Source of the DNA: Romboutsia weinsteinii
GTDB lineage: Bacteria > Bacillota > Clostridia > Peptostreptococcales > Peptostreptococcaceae
Assembly: GCF_002250835.2 (NCBI RefSeq)
Contig: NZ_NOJY02000002.1
Coordinates: forward strand, 124,001-188,000
Length of the DNA stretch: 64,000 nucleotides
Direction of reading: 5' to 3'
This document shows, piece by piece, positions 1 to 9,202 of the stretch. Each line of letters starts with the position of its first letter. Position 1 is the stretch's first letter. The notes under the pieces were generated by a model, which did no database searches, was not told the DNA's origin, and saw only the letters and a program-made list of their open reading frames with translations. Position numbers and translations under genes: made by a program.

Positions 1-2
1 AT

Positions 3-524
3 ATATTAGAATATAAAAGCTTTTTTATAGTTAATTCAAGTACTAAATTAAATATTGATTGTACTACGCCAGAAATTATAGAATCTGAAACCTATTCTAG
101 TACTTACATAATTTACTTAGGTGATTTAGAAAATTCTACTTCTCTAGATTTCAAATTAGAAATTCTAAATCAAACTTTACCTGTAATAACTAAGTCAAAT
201 GTTGCTAATAGATTTATAGAAATTAATGATTTAGCTATTTATAAGACTATATCTTTAGTTTCAAGCGATAAACATTTTTCTAATTTAACAAACTTATCAG
301 AAATAAAAAATATGGATGAGAACTTACTTCATACGGGTATAAATTTTATAGAAAATGATCTTAATATATCTAAGACTTCTAGTTCTCTATTTTTACATAG
401 AAATACCTTAATTTATAGATTAGAAAAAATCAAAGAAATTCTAGGATTAGATTTAAAAAGCTTTAAGGATGCACTTGTATTTTATCTTAGTATAAAATCT
501 TATTTGTATTCTAAAAATACATAA
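3..524 (+). CDS. PucR/CdaR-type transcriptional regulator, C-terminal part (5' end outside window)
   Basis: The reading frame is open from the left edge, so this is only the C-terminal part (about 173 residues). The last 60 residues contain a PucR-type helix-turn-helix, recognisable from 'LFLHRNTLIYRLEKIKEIL' about 30 residues from the end. In this family (CdaR, PucR) such a C-terminal HTH follows a sensor and a GGDEF-like region and usually activates catabolic genes. The start and effector domain are not visible, so the inducer cannot be named. An ATG at 312 lies inside the frame and is unlikely to be the start. Confidence 0.75.
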   Translation: MLEYKSFFIVNSSTKLNIDCTTPEIIESETYSSTYIIYLGDLENSTSLDFKLEILNQTLPVITKSNVANRFIEINDLAIYKTISLVSSDKHFSNLTNLSEIKNMDENLLHTGINFIENDLNISKTSSSLFLHRNTLIYRLEKIKEILGLDLKSFKDALVFYLSIKSYLYSKNT

Positions 525-559
525 ACCTAAAATAATATATAATTAATTTTAAATATAAT

Positions 560-610
560 AAGGTACTATAAAGCTCCAGTTTATTATAAGAGTATTATAG
601 TATCTTTTTT
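560..610 (+). terminator. intrinsic terminator of the PucR-type gene
   Basis: A 12-bp stem (560-571 with 595-606, one G-T pair) has a loop of about 23 nt and is followed by a T run. It lies 36 bases after the stop codon. Confidence 0.6.
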
Positions 611-621
611 ATTTAGATATT

Positions 622-1164
622 TTATTTATAGTATCTATTTAAAAGACCTTGAAATGCCTTACCATGTCTAGCTTCATCTTTGCACATCTCATGCACAGTA
701 TCATGTACCCAATCTATACCACGTTCTTTTGCCTTTTTAGCAAGTCTCAACTTTCCCTCCGTCGCTCCATATTCTGCCTCTATTCTATCTTCTAGATTCT
801 TCTTAGTATCTGAGGCTACTACTTCTCCAAGCATTTCGGCAAACTTAGCAGCATGTTCTGCTTCTTCCAAAGCTATTTTTCTATATGCTTCTCCTATTTC
901 TGATACTCCTTCTCTATCTGCTTGGCGACTCATCGCTAAATACATTCCAACCTCTATGCACTCATCAATAAAATTGACTCTTAACATCTCCACTATATCT
1001 CCATTTAATTCTTTATCTAATCCAATTTTGTGTTCATCAGACCATTTTAATTTATCTTTCATCTCTTCAAATTTTTCTGAATGAGCACTGCATACTGGAC
1101 ATTTCATAGGCGGTGCATCTCCCTCATGAATATAGCCACATACTATACACACATATTTCTTCAT
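622..1164 (-). CDS. reverse rubrerythrin (rubredoxin-like domain followed by diiron ferritin-like domain)
   Basis: 180 residues. The N-terminus is a rubredoxin-type Fe(Cys)4 site (C6xxC9 and C22xxC25). The rest is a four-helix ferritin-like domain with diiron ligand motifs EEAEH and DEARH. Ordinary rubrerythrins carry the rubredoxin part at the C-terminus; this swapped order is the 'reverse' type that clostridia use as an NADH-linked peroxidase and oxygen reductase against oxidative stress. It has a strong ribosome binding site (AGGAGG) and its own promoter region. A short palindrome AGTAtAaTACT at 1228-1238 lies upstream and could be an operator; it does not match the full PerR consensus. 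Confidence 0.9.
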   Translation of the reverse strand: MKKYVCIVCGYIHEGDAPPMKCPVCSAHSEKFEEMKDKLKWSDEHKIGLDKELNGDIVEMLRVNFIDECIEVGMYLAMSRQADREGVSEIGEAYRKIALEEAEHAAKFAEMLGEVVASDTKKNLEDRIEAEYGATEGKLRLAKKAKERGIDWVHDTVHEMCKDEARHGKAFQGLLNRYYK

Positions 1165-1389
1165 TCAATTCCCTCCTGTATAACACTTATTTCTAAATTT
1201 ATTCTTATATGTATTGTTTATGATTTTAGTATAATACTTGTACAAACCGCATATTTATAGTATATCTATGACTAAGTTATTTATACACTTGTATAGGTAT
1301 GTTTATTAAATTAAACATAAAGAGTATATTTTTGTCCAAACTTTTGCATAATATTCTTGTCTTTTGATATTTACAAAGGAGGATTTTTT

Positions 1390-1965
1390 ATGAGTTTTAT
1401 CACTATTTTTCTAACATCCTTTGCTCTTGCTATGGATGCATTTGCAGTTTCTGTTACGAAAGGAATTACTCTAAAGAAAATAAATTTTGCTGTTGCTGCA
1501 AAAATTGCTCTGTTCTTTGGATTGTTCCAAGGAGCAATGCCACTTATCGGTTGGGTTTTAGGTATTAGATTTGAGTCTTACATAAAATCTGTAGACCATT
1601 GGATTGCTTTTTTCCTTTTAACATTTATCGGTATCAAGATGATATTTGAAGCTAGAGAGGGCAAAGATGAAGAATCTTCTAGCACTTTATCAACTAAGGA
1701 GCTTATTGTATTATCTATAGCGACTAGTATTGATGCTTTGGCTATAGGAGTTAGCTTTGCATTTTTAAATATTTCAATCCTTCCAATTGCAGGTAGCATA
1801 GCATTAGTAACTTTTATTATGTGCTTTTTAGGTGTATTGCTTGGTCGGACTATCGGACCTATATTTAAAAACTACGCTCAATTTATTGGCGGAATAATAC
1901 TTATCTTAATAGGATTTAATATCCTAAATGAGCATACAGGTATAATTTATAATTTATTTATCTAA
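1390..1965 (+). CDS. mntP: MntP-type manganese efflux pump
   Basis: 191 residues in about six membrane segments. The N-terminal half has 'ALAMDAFAVSVTKG' and the C-terminal half 'ATSIDALAIGVSFAF', the paired acidic membrane motifs of the MntP/YebN family, which exports Mn2+. I start at ATG 1390, preceded by AAAGGAGG at the correct distance; an upstream in-frame ATG at 1357 lacks a ribosome binding site and would give a longer N-terminus than the family. No yybP-ykoY manganese riboswitch is recognisable in the 225-base leader. Confidence 0.88.
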   Translation: MSFITIFLTSFALAMDAFAVSVTKGITLKKINFAVAAKIALFFGLFQGAMPLIGWVLGIRFESYIKSVDHWIAFFLLTFIGIKMIFEAREGKDEESSSTLSTKELIVLSIATSIDALAIGVSFAFLNISILPIAGSIALVTFIMCFLGVLLGRTIGPIFKNYAQFIGGIILILIGFNILNEHTGIIYNLFI

Positions 1966-2407
1966 ATTTATTTAGAGTGATTAATCTTTGGTGTTAATAT
2001 AAAAATTAAATTACATAATATTATTTAAATAAGTATATTAACACCTTTATTAATTTTTTACCCCTCTCCTATTTCTAATAATTATTTTAAAGTCTTATAT
2101 GCATACCTTACTTTAATATTCTTAATATCGTTGTTTCTAAATATAATACATTTACTTAGAAGCAAAATCTTTTAGATATATTCTACATTATCTCTTATTT
2201 TATATTAATTATAAATTCTTATATAAAATATGTTGAAATTACATAAAATACATTTATAAATATATTTAGTGTTTAATAGTTTTTATAAAAAACAACATTT
2301 TATTACATATTTTTACTTTACTATTTGTTAGAAAACAAATATAATTAAAAAATGAGATAAAATTAGTTCAAATTCTAATCATTTTGTATTTTAGCGGAGG
2401 TGTAATT
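1966..2407. other. AT-rich intergenic region with candidate terminator and operator
   Basis: No gene seen. A 12-bp inverted repeat (1990-2001 with 2034-2045, AT-rich 32-nt loop) followed by T-rich sequence may end mntP. A perfect 7-bp inverted repeat, ATTTGTT-agaa-AACAAAT, at 2323-2340 sits in the promoter region of the next gene. The rest is simple AT-rich DNA. Confidence 0.4.
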
Positions 2408-4555
2408 TTGAAGAATATATTCAAAATATATAAAAAAGATTTAAAAGACATCTTTACCAATCTCCCATTATTAGTCGTTGCAATATCAATTGCTGTTTTA
2501 CCATCTTTATATGCATGGTTTAACATAAAGGCTTCTTGGGACCCTTATGGTAGCACTGGCAATATATCAGTTGCTATTATAAATGAAGATAAAGGTGCCG
2601 AAGTTTTTAATAAGGATGTTAATGTTGGTCAAAAATTAATTGACAAACTAAAAGATAATAAAACTTTAGGCTGGCAGTTTGTAGATAAGAAAACAGCTTT
2701 AGAGGGTGTTGAGAAAGGTACATATTATGCAAGTGTTGAAATACCTGCTAATTTTTCAAAGGATTTAACTTCTTTAGTCACTGAAGATATAAAAAAAGGT
2801 GAAATTATTTATACTGTTAATGAAAAGATAAATGCTATTGCCCCAAAGATTACTGACAAGGGAGCTTCAACTATTCAGCTTCAAGTAAATGAAACGGTTG
2901 TAAAAACAGTAAGTGAAATAATCTTTGAAATATTTAATGAGGTTGGTGTTCAACTTGAAAACCAACTACCTAAATTAACAAATGTAGAAAATTCTTTAGT
3001 TGAAGTACAAGGTAAATTCTCTACAATAGATAAAACTATTAATAGCGCAGATAATGCAGCTGTAAAAATCGAAGATATAATCAAACAATTACAAGGAGAT
3101 ATACCTTCTATAAAAACTACTATAGATAATTCTAAAAAATTATCTGGAGATTTAAAAGCATTCTTAGAAGACACTAAATCTAGTATGGGTCAAATAGCTC
3201 CTATTATTAAAAATGATTTAACTTTAATTTCTGATGTATCTTCTAATGTTTCTAGCGCTACTTCAGACATTATGGATGCAATAAATAAAGGTGCTGAAAA
3301 TGCTCCTGCTTTAGTAGATGGACTTTATAATAAGATTTCAAATTTATCTAATACCTCAAAGACTTTAACTGAATTGTTAAAGAAACTGGACAAGTTTACT
3401 CCTGGTCATCCACTTAAGGATGCAGTTGCTCAACTTGAGAGTATAAACTCAAAGCTTGATACTGCTCTGGCTGCAATAAATACAGTCAAAGGTCAAATAG
3501 CTAACGGTCAAAAACCTTCTTTAGATAATTTAAATAAGATTTTAACTATTGCAAATGATATAAATGCTATAAGTTCATCAATAGTAAACAACTTTGATTC
3601 ACAAATAGTAAATCCAATAAATAGTCTATTTGAACAAAGCTTTGTAGTCGCTGGAAATGTTATTGAAGTACTAGAAAAGGCTGAAGCAAAACTTCCTGCT
3701 GTAGAAGATATATTAAATACATCTTTAGATTTCTCAGGAAATGCTCAAGAAAGTCTTAAATTTATAAAAGAAAAAATTCCTAAAGCAAAGAACATAGTAA
3801 ATGAATTAGTCGATACTATGCATAAAATAAATACTAGTAAAGATATAGATGAATTAGTATCACTACTAAAGAGCGATATAATATCAAGATCGAATTTCTT
3901 AGAACAGCCAGTACAGTTAGTAACTGAGAAATTATATCCAGTTGCAAACTATGGTGCTAGTATGACGCCATTTTATACAGTACTTTCTTTATGGGTTGGT
4001 GTATTATTACTTATGTCACTATTCTCTACTGAAGCACACGGAGAATATAAGCCTACAGAAATCTATTTTGGTAGAGGTCTTACATTCTTAAGTTTAGCAC
4101 TTGTTCAAGGTCTGATAGTTAGTGCTGGAGATATATACTTCCTTAATGTAAAAGTTTTAAATCCTGCTCTGTTTATCTTACTATCAATGTTTACTAGTGC
4201 TGTGTTTACATTTATAGTTTACTCTTTAGTTTCTGTATTTGGAAATGTTGGAAAAGCAATGGGTGTTATATTATTAGTAATACAAGTTGCAGCTTCAGGT
4301 GGTACCTTCCCTATTCAAGTTACACCACAATTTTTCCAAAATGTAAATCCATTTTTACCTTTCACTTACGCAATAAATGCGCTTCGTGAAGCAGTAGCCG
4401 GAGTATATGTTCCAAATCTACAAAAAGATATAATAATACTTTTAATCTTCTTAGTAGTATCACTGGTTGTAAATGTATTCTTAAAAGGACCTATAAATAG
4501 ATTACTTGCTAAGCCTAAAGCTAAATACAACGAAAGTGATTTAACAGGGCATTAA
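2408..4555 (+). CDS. YhgE/Pip family membrane protein
   Basis: About 715 residues. One membrane segment near residues 22-42 is followed by an extracytoplasmic region of about 480 residues with long helical, coiled-coil-like stretches. Five or so membrane segments form the C-terminal ABC-2-permease-like part ('SLWVGVLLLMSLF' onward). This is the layout of the Pip/YhgE family, related to phage infection protein and EsaA, implicated in phage receptor or secretion functions. The start is TTG 2408, 7 nt after GGAGG (2396-2400); the ATG at 2384 has no ribosome binding site. The substrate or partner is unknown. Confidence 0.8.
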   Translation: MKNIFKIYKKDLKDIFTNLPLLVVAISIAVLPSLYAWFNIKASWDPYGSTGNISVAIINEDKGAEVFNKDVNVGQKLIDKLKDNKTLGWQFVDKKTALEGVEKGTYYASVEIPANFSKDLTSLVTEDIKKGEIIYTVNEKINAIAPKITDKGASTIQLQVNETVVKTVSEIIFEIFNEVGVQLENQLPKLTNVENSLVEVQGKFSTIDKTINSADNAAVKIEDIIKQLQGDIPSIKTTIDNSKKLSGDLKAFLEDTKSSMGQIAPIIKNDLTLISDVSSNVSSATSDIMDAINKGAENAPALVDGLYNKISNLSNTSKTLTELLKKLDKFTPGHPLKDAVAQLESINSKLDTALAAINTVKGQIANGQKPSLDNLNKILTIANDINAISSSIVNNFDSQIVNPINSLFEQSFVVAGNVIEVLEKAEAKLPAVEDILNTSLDFSGNAQESLKFIKEKIPKAKNIVNELVDTMHKINTSKDIDELVSLLKSDIISRSNFLEQPVQLVTEKLYPVANYGASMTPFYTVLSLWVGVLLLMSLFSTEAHGEYKPTEIYFGRGLTFLSLALVQGLIVSAGDIYFLNVKVLNPALFILLSMFTSAVFTFIVYSLVSVFGNVGKAMGVILLVIQVAASGGTFPIQVTPQFFQNVNPFLPFTYAINALREAVAGVYVPNLQKDIIILLIFLVVSLVVNVFLKGPINRLLAKPKAKYNESDLTGH

Positions 4556-4610
4556 AATAATTGTTACAACTTTATCTAAATTGTGCTACAATCATCTTAA
4601 ATGATAATTA

Positions 4611-4647
4611 AGCCATGAAGGTTTCTACACCTTTATGGCTTTTTTTG
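4611..4647 (+). terminator. intrinsic terminator after the YhgE/Pip gene
   Basis: A 12-bp stem AGCCATGAAGGT / ACCTTTATGGCT (one G-T pair) is followed by seven Ts. It lies only 25 bases before the next start codon, so it may also attenuate the downstream gene. Confidence 0.75.
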
Positions 4648-4671
4648 TATAAAATTTTAGGAGGTATTTAA

Positions 4672-5259
4672 GTGAGTCAAGTTGATTTTTTTAACTCAAT
4701 AGCACAAAACTGGGATAGTATAATTAAAATTAATGAGTCTAAAATAAACTATCTTTTAGAAAAACTACAGATTAATGAAGATAGTAACGTCTTAGACGTT
4801 GGAACAGGTACGGGGGTCTTGATTCCATTTTTAATTAAGCTAAATCCAAATGGTAATATTAAGGCTGTAGATATTTCTAACAATATGCTTGAAATTGCTA
4901 AAAATAAATTTAATCATATTTCAAATTTATCATTTGATCTTGTAGATGTTGAAGAAGATATTATTGATGATAAATTTGATAGGATTATTCTCTATTCTAT
5001 GTTTCCACATTTAGAGAACAAAACTGCTACTATTAAGAAGTTAGTTGAAAATAACCTAAGTAATAATGGCAAGCTTATAATTGCTCATTCTGATAGTAGA
5101 TATTTTTTGAATAACCTACATAGAAGTACTGATGATAGAGTTAGCGAATCTAGGCTAATTGAAGTAAATGCTCAAAAACAAGAATTTCAAGAAGCTGGAT
5201 TAACTGTTGAAGATGCATTTGAAAATGATGAAATATATTATTTAGTAATTAGTAAGTAA
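4672..5259 (+). CDS. class I SAM-dependent methyltransferase
   Basis: 195 residues. Motif I 'VLDVGTGTGVLIPFL' (about residues 40-54) and the acidic 'AVDIS' turn bind S-adenosylmethionine. The start is GTG, 8 nt after AGGAGG. The gene is 17 bases upstream of an ECF transporter S-component and is probably co-transcribed with it, so the methyl acceptor may be related to the imported vitamin or cofactor. That link is inference; the substrate cannot be read from the sequence. Confidence 0.75.
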   Translation: MSQVDFFNSIAQNWDSIIKINESKINYLLEKLQINEDSNVLDVGTGTGVLIPFLIKLNPNGNIKAVDISNNMLEIAKNKFNHISNLSFDLVDVEEDIIDDKFDRIILYSMFPHLENKTATIKKLVENNLSNNGKLIIAHSDSRYFLNNLHRSTDDRVSESRLIEVNAQKQEFQEAGLTVEDAFENDEIYYLVISK

Positions 5260-5276
5260 TTTTAGGGGGAGATTTT

Positions 5277-5795
5277 ATGAAAACAAAGAAATTAGTTTTA
5301 TCTGCGCTATTTATAGCATTCGGTATTATTTTACCTATATTTTTCCATCAATTTAACATGGCAGGATCAGTATTCCTACCTATGCATATACCAGTTTTAA
5401 TAGCTGGATTTTTGTTAGGACCTTTATATGGAGGTATTATTGGAGTTATAACTCCAATTATAAGCGGACTTATGACTGGTATGCCACCACTAGTACCAGT
5501 CATGCCTATTATGGCTTTTGAGCTTTGCGGTTATGGAATACTTGCTGGACTTGTATTTTCTAAGACAAAACAAATATACATATCTCTTATTTTATCTATG
5601 ATAGGAGGACGATTATTTGCAGTGGCTGGTGCTTTTATAGTTTCTCTTACTTTAGCTCCAAATATAAACCCTATAGCTTACGTTACTGGTGGCCTTGCTT
5701 CTGCTATCCCTGGTATGGCAATTCAGTTAGTATTCATACCTCTCTTAGTTAGATTCTTAGTTAAGAATCCCGAAATATCTAGAGCTATCGCTTAA
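5277..5795 (+). CDS. ECF transporter S-component (substrate-binding membrane subunit)
   Basis: 172 residues, about six hydrophobic helices, with the small size and N-terminal 'KKLVLSALFIAFGIILP' typical of S-components. These subunits bind a vitamin or cofactor and share a common EcfT/EcfA energising module, which is not in this window. It follows the methyltransferase gene by 17 bases and has its own AGGGGGAG ribosome binding site. The substrate is not identifiable. Confidence 0.75.
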   Translation: MKTKKLVLSALFIAFGIILPIFFHQFNMAGSVFLPMHIPVLIAGFLLGPLYGGIIGVITPIISGLMTGMPPLVPVMPIMAFELCGYGILAGLVFSKTKQIYISLILSMIGGRLFAVAGAFIVSLTLAPNINPIAYVTGGLASAIPGMAIQLVFIPLLVRFLVKNPEISRAIA

Positions 5796-5801
5796 TTAAA
5801 C

Positions 5802-5846
5802 AAAAACTATAGGTTATCTCTTTTCTGAGGATACCTATAGTTTTTA
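5802..5846. terminator. bidirectional terminator between convergent genes
   Basis: AAAAACTATAGGT pairs with ACCTATAGTTTTT around an 18-nt loop. A-rich and T-rich flanks make it functional in both directions. Confidence 0.8.
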
Positions 5847-5850
5847 TATT

Positions 5851-8433
5851 TTATATACTTTCTTGACGTATATTTTCTATTATATTTTCTTTATTTATTT
5901 TCTTCATAGGTATATAAGAGGCAATAAATGTTATAACAAATATACCTATTATACTTACACCTACAGCTGGCCATGGAAGAACCAATCCAAACTCTATTAC
6001 ATTTCCTAACATCTTATTCATTAATACACAAAGTCCAATACCTAATGGAACTCCATATAATAAAGATAAAACTCCGTATAAGAAGCTCTCTAAGTATATC
6101 ATTTTATTAAATCCGCCTGGTGTAACACCTATTGATTTAATAATAGCTAGCTCTCTTTTTCTAAGGTTAATGTTTGTACTTATAGTGTTAACTATATTAG
6201 TTATACTAACAAGGGATATCACTGAAACAAATCCATATACAAACACTTGCATAGCCATAAATGAATGTCTTGCGGCCATTGATTCTTCTGCTTCATCAGT
6301 AAAATTAAGATCGTATTTTTCAGATAATTTTTTTACTAAAACTCTTGTCTCTTCTGTCTTATTGGAATCTATACTAAACTCATTTTTTATAATATCTAGT
6401 CCTAATTTTTCTCCTACTTCATCATAAGTTATAAGCTGTATTCCCATATAATTATAGCTATTCTTTCCTGTAAGTATATCTTCTGTTGTACCCATTATCT
6501 TCAACTTATATACATCATCTTTGATTTCATTTCCATCTTCATCATAATTAGTAGTATATACTTCTATATTATCTCCTACTTTATAACTAGTCATATCTAT
6601 TGCACCTTTTTTACCTGGTGATTCATAATAGGCCTTATTTACAAGTATAACACCCATTTCTTTTATTGCAGTGTCTTTATCAAAACTTCCACTTGTTAAA
6701 TTTAGATTTTTTATTGACTTATCTCCAGGTAAAAATAGCCCATTATTGTAAGACTGGTATACTCCATTTACTTCTTCACTGCCTAAGCTATTTAATATTG
6801 TTTCTTTGTTGTCTTTATTTATGTTATTTTCATTTAAATCAAGATTAAAATTAAATCCGTGTGTTTGTTCACTATAGTTATTTATACCTTTTATATCATT
6901 TAATTCTTTTCTTATATTATCAGATTGTTCTTTAGTAATTTCAGACCTTGTAGACATATACATATCATGTGTCATTTGACCACTTCGTACAGTTTCTGCT
7001 TTTAAGAACAATGTCATAAATCCACTAAATGCTACAAATATAACTACACTTATTATTAATGAGAATAATGTAATTCTGAATTTCTTCTTATTCCTTCTTA
7101 AATTCTTATAAGCAAGTTCTCCTTCTGTTTTTAGAAGTAACTTTACTAGTTTCGAATTTTTAACCTTACCGATTTTATACCCTCCACTATTTTTTATTGC
7201 ATCTAGCGGAGATATTTTTGCAGCAGTATATGCTGGAAGTATTACAGATATAAATATTGTAATTAGCACTACTACTGTACTTAGTATCATAATACTTGGG
7301 TCATAAACTACTCTTAAGTCCATCTCAGCTATGAATGATTCACTGAATAAGTTTTGTATAACCTTAAATACTATATCCATTGCAACTGTTCCAGATAATA
7401 ACCCTATTGGTATAGCAATAATACTAACTAGAATACCCTCTGTAAATACTAATTTCATTATTTGGCTATTTGTCGCTCCTATAGAATTTAATATTCCAAA
7501 TTGTTTTTTACGTTCACTTATTGAAATACTAAATGCATTATATACTGTAGCTATTGTACATACTATAACCAAAGAAGTTACTAGCATTATAATAGACCCT
7601 AAACTCTCCCTAATATTGTTATATCCACTTGCTCCTAAAAGTCTAAGTAAACCTTCGTTATATTCTATATTGTAATATTTCGCTCCATTACTATCAGTTT
7701 TTTGTTCCATCTTAGCATTTTCAGCTAACTCGGGTGCTAATGCATATATATCTTTAGGATTTTTTACAGTTATTGATATGTTTATATTCTCATTATCATA
7801 TACTTCAGCTAAATCAATATAGCTTATTCCCATAGTAATATCATTGTTGTATTCATATCTAGGACTATTCATTATACCTACAACTTTAAATATCTTTTCT
7901 TCAGGATTTTTTATATACTCATCTTTAACTACTGCCCAATCATTTAATTCTTCTTTACCATCGCTCGCTCTTTCCCCTACAGATAACTTTATCTCATCAC
8001 CAATTTTATAAACTTTGTCAAGTACATTTTTATTATTTTCACTTATTACTATTTCATTTTTATTTGTCGGAAGCTTACCTTCTTTTAATGATACCTGAAA
8101 CCCCTCCATAGCAACTTTGTCATATTGCTTTATCTTTAGTAAACTTGATTCCCCAATATTTGCATAACCTAACTCTTTACTAATAGCATACTTATCAACA
8201 CCAGCTGCTTTAGAAATGTAATCTATATTTTCTTTTTTTACATCATAAAAACTTGCATAGAAGCTTCCTCTATCTTTTATAGTTTCTCTCATTTGATAAT
8301 CCATAAAGCTTGAGTATATATTACCTATACCACAAATCAATGCAGTAGATAATATTATTCCTATTATTGTAACGATAGTTCTTTTTTTATTTTCTTTTAA
8401 ATATCTAAGTGTTAATGAGGTATATAAATTCAT
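5851..8433 (-). CDS. ABC transporter permease with two FtsX domains
   Basis: 860 residues. Membrane helix 1 (about 18-38) and an extracytoplasmic domain to about 280 precede three helices of the first FtsX domain. A helix near 455-475 is followed by a second extracytoplasmic domain and three C-terminal helices of a second FtsX domain. This is the MacB/LolCE-like duplicated layout, not the 10-helix BceB layout. The ATG directly follows the ATPase stop codon, and its ribosome binding site (GAGGTG) lies inside the ATPase gene, so translation is coupled. Adjacent two-component genes suggest defence against, or export of, a peptide or membrane-active compound. Confidence 0.85.
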   Translation of the reverse strand: MNLYTSLTLRYLKENKKRTIVTIIGIILSTALICGIGNIYSSFMDYQMRETIKDRGSFYASFYDVKKENIDYISKAAGVDKYAISKELGYANIGESSLLKIKQYDKVAMEGFQVSLKEGKLPTNKNEIVISENNKNVLDKVYKIGDEIKLSVGERASDGKEELNDWAVVKDEYIKNPEEKIFKVVGIMNSPRYEYNNDITMGISYIDLAEVYDNENINISITVKNPKDIYALAPELAENAKMEQKTDSNGAKYYNIEYNEGLLRLLGASGYNNIRESLGSIIMLVTSLVIVCTIATVYNAFSISISERKKQFGILNSIGATNSQIMKLVFTEGILVSIIAIPIGLLSGTVAMDIVFKVIQNLFSESFIAEMDLRVVYDPSIMILSTVVVLITIFISVILPAYTAAKISPLDAIKNSGGYKIGKVKNSKLVKLLLKTEGELAYKNLRRNKKKFRITLFSLIISVVIFVAFSGFMTLFLKAETVRSGQMTHDMYMSTRSEITKEQSDNIRKELNDIKGINNYSEQTHGFNFNLDLNENNINKDNKETILNSLGSEEVNGVYQSYNNGLFLPGDKSIKNLNLTSGSFDKDTAIKEMGVILVNKAYYESPGKKGAIDMTSYKVGDNIEVYTTNYDEDGNEIKDDVYKLKIMGTTEDILTGKNSYNYMGIQLITYDEVGEKLGLDIIKNEFSIDSNKTEETRVLVKKLSEKYDLNFTDEAEESMAARHSFMAMQVFVYGFVSVISLVSITNIVNTISTNINLRKRELAIIKSIGVTPGGFNKMIYLESFLYGVLSLLYGVPLGIGLCVLMNKMLGNVIEFGLVLPWPAVGVSIIGIFVITFIASYIPMKKINKENIIENIRQESI

Positions 8434-9111
8434 CTATATCACCTCGTCACTTTTAACAGTTCCATCTTCTATAGTTATTACTCTATCAGCTTGAAGTGCT
8501 ATATTATTATCATGTGTTATCATTATTAATGTTTGCTTATATTTTTTAACAGATAGTTTTAATAGTTCTAATATCTCTTTAGAATTTTTACTGTCTAAGT
8601 TTCCAGTTGGCTCATCTGCAAGCACTATAGATGGTCTATTAATTAATGATCTCCCTATAGAAGTCCTTTGCTGTTGTCCACCACTTAGCTCATTTGGAAG
8701 ATGATTTGCTCTTTCCTTTAGTCCCAATGTATTTAATAAATCATTTAAGAAATTATTATCTATTTTTCTATTATCAAGCTCTGCAGGAAGTAGTATATTT
8801 TCCTTTGCAGTTAATACTGGTATTAAATTATAAAATTGATATATAAGCCCTACATTTCTTCTTCTAAATATTGATAAATCTTTAGTTTTTAAATTATATA
8901 TATCTACATCATTAATAAATACCTTTCCACTAGTTGGATTGTCTACTCCACCTAATAAATGCAATAAAGTACTTTTCCCACTACCGCTAGGTCCAACTAT
9001 CGCTACAAACTCCCCTTTATTTATTGATAAGTTTATATTCTTTAATGCATCTACTTTTACATCTCCCTTACCATAACTCTTATTTAAATTTTCTACTCTT
9101 AAAATTTCCAT
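8434..9111 (-). CDS. ABC transporter ATPase (MacB/LolD-like)
   Basis: About 225 residues with Walker A GPSGSGKST, Q-loop, signature LSGGQQQR, Walker B IVLADEPTGNLDS and the H-loop ITHD. It energises the FtsX permease encoded immediately downstream. The start is placed at the ATG (9111) that is 5 nt after GGAGG; an in-frame ATG four codons earlier overlaps that ribosome binding site. A promoter with a box shared with the regulator operon lies just upstream (9166-9202). Confidence 0.88.
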   Translation of the reverse strand: MEILRVENLNKSYGKGDVKVDALKNINLSINKGEFVAIVGPSGSGKSTLLHLLGGVDNPTSGKVFINDVDIYNLKTKDLSIFRRRNVGLIYQFYNLIPVLTAKENILLPAELDNRKIDNNFLNDLLNTLGLKERANHLPNELSGGQQQRTSIGRSLINRPSIVLADEPTGNLDSKNSKEILELLKLSVKKYKQTLIMITHDNNIALQADRVITIEDGTVKSDEVI

Positions 9112-9165
9112 CATTGCCTCCATATTTTTAACTATCTTATACCTCTATTTTATAGAAGTTGTGTT

Positions 9166-9202
9166 ACTATAAAGTGAATTATTATGTGACATATTAGTCA
9201 CA
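9166..9202 (-). promoter_or_regulatory. promoter of the ABC operon with candidate response-regulator box
   Basis: Minus strand: TGTGACTAATATGTCA (9202-9187), then 15 nt, then TATAGT (9171-9166) as -10. The same box, spacing and -10 type occur upstream of the response regulator gene at 11182-11218. The box overlaps the last codons of the kinase gene and also forms the dyad TGTGAC-n6-GTCACA. Confidence 0.65.

Noticed and set aside
1165-1389. Possible yybP-ykoY manganese riboswitch before mntP
   Set aside because: The leader lacks the conserved GGGGAGUA-type core and the paired internal loop; it is simple AT-rich sequence.
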